Shown: one piece after another, positions 5,668 to 9,318 of the stretch
Layout of the letters: the number at the start of each line of letters is the position of its first letter
How positions within the stretch are numbered: position 1 is the stretch's first letter
Origin: CAZLAK01 sp964557545
GTDB taxonomy: Bacteria; Bacillota; Desulfotomaculia; Desulfotomaculales; Pelotomaculaceae
Direction: 5' to 3'
Length of the DNA stretch: 9,318 bases
Assembly (NCBI GenBank): GCA_964557545.1
Contig: CAZLAK010000051.1
Location: forward strand, 1-9,318
Notes under the pieces: generated by a model
The model's input: only the letters and a program-made list of their open reading frames with translations
What the model was told of the DNA's origin: nothing
Database searches by the model: none
Position numbers and translations under genes: made by a program

Positions 5668-7674
5668 TTAAAAAAAACACTTTAGCTTTTTGTGCAGAGC
5701 CAGGTGGGCGAGGATAAACATGGCATGCGACCAGGAAAGCGGCATGGCCCAGGCCGGCCCGCCGTTGTTTTTGTCCGCTTGCTCGGGTAGGAGGAAGTGG
5801 AAATTGGCCTGTTTTAAGCTCCAGTCGTAAAGGCGGTGCGCTTCATCGTTTTTGCCGGTAAGGCTTTTATAGATGGAAAGCCATAAAGTGGTCAGCACCC
5901 AGGGGTTGCCGCCCCGGTAGGAGTCGCCCTCATAGCGCCCGATGCCGCCTGTGCCCCAGTGCCACAATTTTTCTTCTATGGTTTTGGCGGTGGCTAACAT
6001 TTTTTCGTCCTGAGGTTTTAAAATAGCAAAAGGAAAGGCCAGACCCAAAAGGGCTGCGTCTACCCGCTCATCGGTTCCTGCCCAGTAACTCTGGTAAAGG
6101 CTCAAAGGGTCGGAAGCGCAAAAGCCCTCTCCCCCTGCTTTTAGCGTGCCTTCGTAAGTTGCGGCATCTGTCCTGCGGTTTATCCCCCGCACAAAGCGGT
6201 TTAGTTGAGGCGACCACATTTTCTTAAATATGGCCTGGCGCACCGAAGACGAAACCACACGCCACTTTTTGGCTTCTGCCTTTTCGCCTGTTAAGAGCGC
6301 AATTTGAGCGGCAGCCCTCAGGCCGGCACAGACGGCGGCAGCCGCATAGGTATCCTGGGAGTGTTCGTCCTCCCATAGATTGTAGCTGGGAGCCGGCAGG
6401 CCGTTTTCCATAATGTTATCAGCCAGGTAAGAGGCGGCTTTTTGCGTGGACTGCCAGATTTTTACTAAAAAAGCTTTATCTTCGGTGAGCCGGTAGTGGT
6501 GGTAGAACCCCCAGAGCACGGTTCCCGTTTGGTCAACCTGTTTTCCCCAGGTAGAAGCGGGGTGGCCGCTGGTATAGTAGCGCTGGTGCCAGCTCCCGTC
6601 TTCATCCTGAACCGAGGCGGCAAAGAGATAAAACTGCTCTGCGGTTTGGTAAAAGCCCGCCTCGTCAAGGGCGGCTGCCGTATACACCGCATCTCTGGGC
6701 CAGCAGTACCCGTAGCCGCCGCAGGCCACGTAAAAGGGGTCAAATTCCGGTGCGGCAATGGAGGCACCGCTTTCTTTGGAAGAAAGGAGCTTTAACACCA
6801 GAAGCGACCTCATAAAAGCGTGGTAGCCGGGATGCCAGCCGGCCTCGTCGATCACCCCACGACTCGATGAGGACAGCCAGCCCTGCCAGAAAGAGCGTGT
6901 TTTTTCTAAAGACATCTGGAAGCCTTCCTTTTGGGCGCGCCTTAAGAGATCTCTGGCCGAAGCCAGGCTTTCGGCCGCGGCCAGATAAAGGGTGTGGCAG
7001 TGTTTTTGGCCGGGTTCGAGTGTGCCCAGCTCCCAGGCCAGGGCTCCAGCGCTTTGGCGGATGTTGTCTTTACCCCCCCACAGCCTGCCGTGACAGGCTT
7101 CGCTGAAAGGGTCAGACGGGGTTCCCCTGCGGCCCAAGTGGTAGCCGGACAGCGGCCGGTCAGGGGCGGCTACTGCCAGGTAGATGTCGCGCCGGTAAAA
7201 CACGAGTGCGCCGCTGGCAAAATCGATGTACGCCCCGTCGTACATAGGGGATTCTTCTATATTGAAGGTGCAGTAAAGATAAAAATGTGCCTCAATGCCT
7301 TTTTCACCGCAGTTAGTGATCTCGTAGTGCCGGATCAGAACGTCTTCGTCCGGCAGCACAAAGTCGGTCTGCACTACTGACAGGGGAGGGGCGGAGATTT
7401 TTAATTCAGTGTGCAAGATATTAGTATTTTTCGCGTAGTGCTGGGCAGCTTCCCAAATTGAAGTATGAAACCACTTGGTCAGGCTGCTCACATCTTCTCT
7501 TCCGCCCAGCTTGATGCCGGGCCAAAAGCGGCCCAGGTGCTGGCCGTAGTCGATGGCCGGCCAAAAAAGGCGTATGAGTTCGCCGTTGTTACGCAATGCG
7601 GCCAGCATTTTAGAGTTACCAATTATTGCCGCCGGCATTTCTGGCTGAAATAGTAAATCCTTAATATCTCCCAC
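5668..7674 (-). CDS. GH15 family glucoamylase-like glycosidase
   Basis: This 668-residue protein has the two-domain bacterial GH15 layout. An N-terminal beta-sandwich (about 15-265, beginning IIGNSKMLAALRNNGELIRLFWP) is followed by an (alpha/alpha)6 catalytic barrel (about 280-660). Family marks are YCWPRDAVYTAAAL (323-336), SWHQRYYTSG (361-370), WGKQVDQTG (376-384), the general acid E435 in YNLWEDE, and the general base E631 in LLPEQ. Both catalytic residues are present, so an inverting alpha-glucosidase acting on starch-like chains, trehalose or a related glucoside is expected. No signal peptide is visible, which points to intracellular substrate. The start is uncertain: GTG 7674 overlaps the AGGAGG itself, ATT 7665 is ideally spaced, and ATG at codon 13 has no binding site. 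It is 3 bases downstream of the phosphatase stop, which implies a shared transcript. Confidence 0.9.
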   Translation of the reverse strand: MGDIKDLLFQPEMPAAIIGNSKMLAALRNNGELIRLFWPAIDYGQHLGRFWPGIKLGGREDVSSLTKWFHTSIWEAAQHYAKNTNILHTELKISAPPLSVVQTDFVLPDEDVLIRHYEITNCGEKGIEAHFYLYCTFNIEESPMYDGAYIDFASGALVFYRRDIYLAVAAPDRPLSGYHLGRRGTPSDPFSEACHGRLWGGKDNIRQSAGALAWELGTLEPGQKHCHTLYLAAAESLASARDLLRRAQKEGFQMSLEKTRSFWQGWLSSSSRGVIDEAGWHPGYHAFMRSLLVLKLLSSKESGASIAAPEFDPFYVACGGYGYCWPRDAVYTAAALDEAGFYQTAEQFYLFAASVQDEDGSWHQRYYTSGHPASTWGKQVDQTGTVLWGFYHHYRLTEDKAFLVKIWQSTQKAASYLADNIMENGLPAPSYNLWEDEHSQDTYAAAAVCAGLRAAAQIALLTGEKAEAKKWRVVSSSVRQAIFKKMWSPQLNRFVRGINRRTDAATYEGTLKAGGEGFCASDPLSLYQSYWAGTDERVDAALLGLAFPFAILKPQDEKMLATAKTIEEKLWHWGTGGIGRYEGDSYRGGNPWVLTTLWLSIYKSLTGKNDEAHRLYDWSLKQANFHFLLPEQADKNNGGPAWAMPLSWSHAMFILAHLALHKKLKCFF

Positions 7675-7679
7675 CTCCT
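7674..7679 (-). promoter_or_regulatory. Ribosome binding site overlapping stop and start
   Basis: The minus strand reads TAGGAGGTGGGAGATATT. The phosphatase stop TAG (7678-7680) is part of the AGGAGG core, and the annotated GTG (7672-7674) begins with its last G. A start overlapping its own binding site is unfavourable. ATT at 7663-7665 lies 8 bases after the core in the same frame. Either start implies tight coupling of the two genes. Confidence 0.6.
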
Positions 7680-8478
7680 AAGAGAGGACATCCAGCAGCT
7701 GGCGGTGTATAAGGCCGTTGGAGGCCGCTATGGACGTGGAGTCCTCCAGGCTGATAGGGCCGCCGTCGATATTGGTAACCGTACCCCCGGCTTCTTCTAC
7801 CAAGAGGGTTCCGGCAGCCACATCCCACGGTTTTAGTGTGTTTTCCCAAAAACCTGTCAGGCGCCCGCAGGCCACATAAGCCAGTTCCAGCGCTGCCGCC
7901 CCTAAGGCGCGCAAATTGGTGCAGCTCTCTATAACCCGGTGGTAGTTAATGCGCAATAACCGGTAACCGAAGGCCTTGTTGGCCGGGTAGCCGGTGACGA
8001 GCAGCGCTTCGCTCAAGTGCCGTCGTTTTTTATCCACCTCGATGACCGAGCCGTTTAAACGGGCACCGTTATTTTTTATAGCGGTAAAGAGCTCGTCCCT
8101 TAAGGGATCGTACACCAGGCCGGCCACTAACTCTTTCGCCAGGGCAAGTCCTATTGATATGCAACAAAAAGGGATGCCGAAAACAAAATTGGTCGTGCCG
8201 TCCAGGGGATCGACAAACCAGGTGAAACTTTCTTTAGAAGGCAGGGTTTGGCCGGATGTTTCTTCGCCGACAAAAGTATGGCCGGGAAATTTGGATAAAA
8301 GCCCCTCTAGAATTATTTCTTCTGACCGCCTGTCCACTTCGGTGACCAGGTCGGAAGGGCAGGACTTATAGTCACTCCTGAACTTACCGCCAAAGTGAGA
8401 GCTGATAATTTCTCCTGCCCGCCTGGCCAGCACTTCTGCTTCTTTTAGGTAATACGCCACTTCTTTGCTGTCCAACAT
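7678..8478 (-). CDS. Inositol monophosphatase family phosphatase
   Basis: This 266-residue protein has the full length and all metal-site motifs of the Mg-dependent, lithium-sensitive phosphatase superfamily. They are DLVTEVD (43-49), GEET (71-74), motif A WFVDPLDGTTNF (87-98, with D90, D93 and T95) and motif B WDVAAGTLLVEEAGG (218-232, with D219). It should hydrolyse the phosphate of an inositol, sugar or polyol monophosphate, or possibly a nucleotide such as PAP or fructose-1,6-bisphosphate. The motifs do not separate these. ATG 8478 is preceded by AGAGGTGA, an acceptable binding site. The gene is 65 bases downstream of the unknown helical protein and 3 bases upstream of the GH15 gene. That context suggests a phosphate-removing step in making or recycling a sugar compound (inference). 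No signal peptide is seen. Confidence 0.92.
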   Translation of the reverse strand: MLDSKEVAYYLKEAEVLARRAGEIISSHFGGKFRSDYKSCPSDLVTEVDRRSEEIILEGLLSKFPGHTFVGEETSGQTLPSKESFTWFVDPLDGTTNFVFGIPFCCISIGLALAKELVAGLVYDPLRDELFTAIKNNGARLNGSVIEVDKKRRHLSEALLVTGYPANKAFGYRLLRINYHRVIESCTNLRALGAAALELAYVACGRLTGFWENTLKPWDVAAGTLLVEEAGGTVTNIDGGPISLEDSTSIAASNGLIHRQLLDVLS

Positions 8479-8514
8479 TTCTTCACCTCTTTAGTCTTCC
8501 TCTGTATCACGCTT

Positions 8515-8545
8515 TTTAAAAATCTCTTTTAATTTTAATGAGATT
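8515..8545 (-). terminator. Weak AT-rich hairpin after the right-edge gene
   Basis: On the minus strand, AATCTC (8540-8545) pairs with GAGATT (8521-8526) across a 13-base AT-rich loop, and five Us follow. It begins inside the stop region of the upstream gene, before the phosphatase. The stem is only six pairs, so it may be an attenuator giving partial termination, or it may be meaningless. Confidence 0.25.
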
Positions 8546-9318
8546 ATATTTCTTTTAACAGCCGCGTGGCCGTCAAAACGAAAAAAGCTGCCTCGCTGCA
8601 GTACCAGTAACCGGAATTAGGCTCTATATAAGATTTTTGAACAAAAGTTAGTTTTTCCAGGGCGCTCTTTTCGTCGCCGTGGAGGCAGGCGCAGCAGGCC
8701 AGTAATACCCACGGGTAGTCTGGAGGCATTATGGTAATCCAGCCGGGCTGGTAAGCGTTAAAAATTTTGTACAGAAAAGAGCCCCTTTGGGAGCCGGGTT
8801 CAATGAGGCCGTAAAGGGCGGGGAAAAGCTGGGCTACGGCATCGGGGTAAAATTTTCTTAAATTAACTCCCGGCTTAAATAAACCGGTTTTGGCCGGGTG
8901 GTAACATTGCTTGCGGGCATTCCACAAGTATTTCTCCACGCCAGCGGCCAGGATGCCGGCGTGTTTTTGGTAGTGCTCTGCCCTTTGGTCGCCTAAAGAG
9001 AAGAGCAATTGAGAAAAATCGTGAAGGCCGCGCCAGGCTTCGCAGTTATCCATTAGGTACTTTACCCGGTAATTGGCCAGCGCAAAAGTCAACCCGTCGC
9101 CGTCTGTAAGGCTGGTAATTACACGGGAAATCTTAATAAGGGAGGGAAGGTTTTCGGTTGCCCACTTATAGTCACCGCTCTTTTGACAGTAAAGTTGTGC
9201 CAGAGAAAGGAAAGTTCCGGCGTAGGCATCTTCCGAGTCGGGGGGAGCTTTTTTAACGTGGTTCCCCCCGTTGCACAAATCATTGCTTTCGTAATGGTAG
9301 TCGTGTATTGTGCCGTCT
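8544..9318 (-). CDS. Unknown helical protein, N-terminus outside window
   Basis: The frame is open to the window edge: upstream of the TTG at 9278 it continues with DGTIHDYHYESND, so the gene is partial and its start lies beyond 9318. About 258 residues are visible, ending LLKEI. The sequence is rich in regularly spaced amphipathic helices, with blocks such as DSEDAYAGTFLSLAQLY, KFYPDAVAQLFPALYGL, PPDYPWVLLACCACLHGDE and SGYWYCSEAAFFVLTATRLL. This pattern resembles the (alpha/alpha)6 barrels of glycoside hydrolases and related proteins, and fits the GH15 gene two genes downstream. I do not recognise a named family, and no catalytic motif can be assigned. It is probably first, or at least upstream, in an operon with the phosphatase and GH15 genes. 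A carbohydrate-active function is inferred only from helix pattern and context. Confidence 0.8.
   Translation of the reverse strand, partial: DGTIHDYHYESNDLCNGGNHVKKAPPDSEDAYAGTFLSLAQLYCQKSGDYKWATENLPSLIKISRVITSLTDGDGLTFALANYRVKYLMDNCEAWRGLHDFSQLLFSLGDQRAEHYQKHAGILAAGVEKYLWNARKQCYHPAKTGLFKPGVNLRKFYPDAVAQLFPALYGLIEPGSQRGSFLYKIFNAYQPGWITIMPPDYPWVLLACCACLHGDEKSALEKLTFVQKSYIEPNSGYWYCSEAAFFVLTATRLLKEI

Overview
The window reads as chromosome of an endospore-forming member of the Firmicutes, most likely an anaerobic Clostridia lineage. The support is a small alpha/beta-type acid-soluble spore protein gene, frequent strong AGGAGG ribosome binding sites, common TTG and GTG starts, intrinsic terminators ending in U tracts, and a base composition near half GC with AT-rich intergenic stretches. 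I see no RNA gene, insertion sequence, CRISPR array or phage gene. The genus cannot be fixed by reading alone.

Left part (1-4601). A small cupin gene points left from a near-consensus sigma-A promoter. Diverging from it is a rightward cluster: an AtuA-family (DUF1446) protein, a DUF4387 protein, and a MmgE/PrpD-family protein, followed at short distance by a SPL-type radical SAM protein. The first three look like one metabolic cassette. The AtuA and DUF4387 pair has no firmly known reaction, and the MmgE/PrpD superfamily handles small polycarboxylic acids (2-methylcitrate, cis-aconitate). The cassette therefore probably transforms an organic acid that cannot be named from the sequence.

Centre (4602-5667). 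The rightward cluster ends at a hairpin with U tracts on both sides, which also serves a leftward GGDEF diguanylate cyclase. That cyclase keeps only the last strand of a PAS/PAC domain, and its open frame runs back into the terminator of the next gene, so it looks like a 5'-truncated sensor. The next gene is a 59-residue spore protein (5393-5572) with a perfect ribosome binding site and a strong terminator.

Right part (5668-9318). Three leftward genes lie close together: an incomplete all-helical protein of unknown function cut by the window edge, an inositol-monophosphatase-family phosphatase, and a cytoplasmic GH15 glucoamylase-like enzyme with both catalytic glutamates. The phosphatase and GH15 genes are only 3 bases apart and in the same frame, so they are probably translationally coupled. 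The set suggests intracellular turnover of an alpha-glucan or glucoside, with a phosphatase acting on a sugar or polyol phosphate; this is inference from context.
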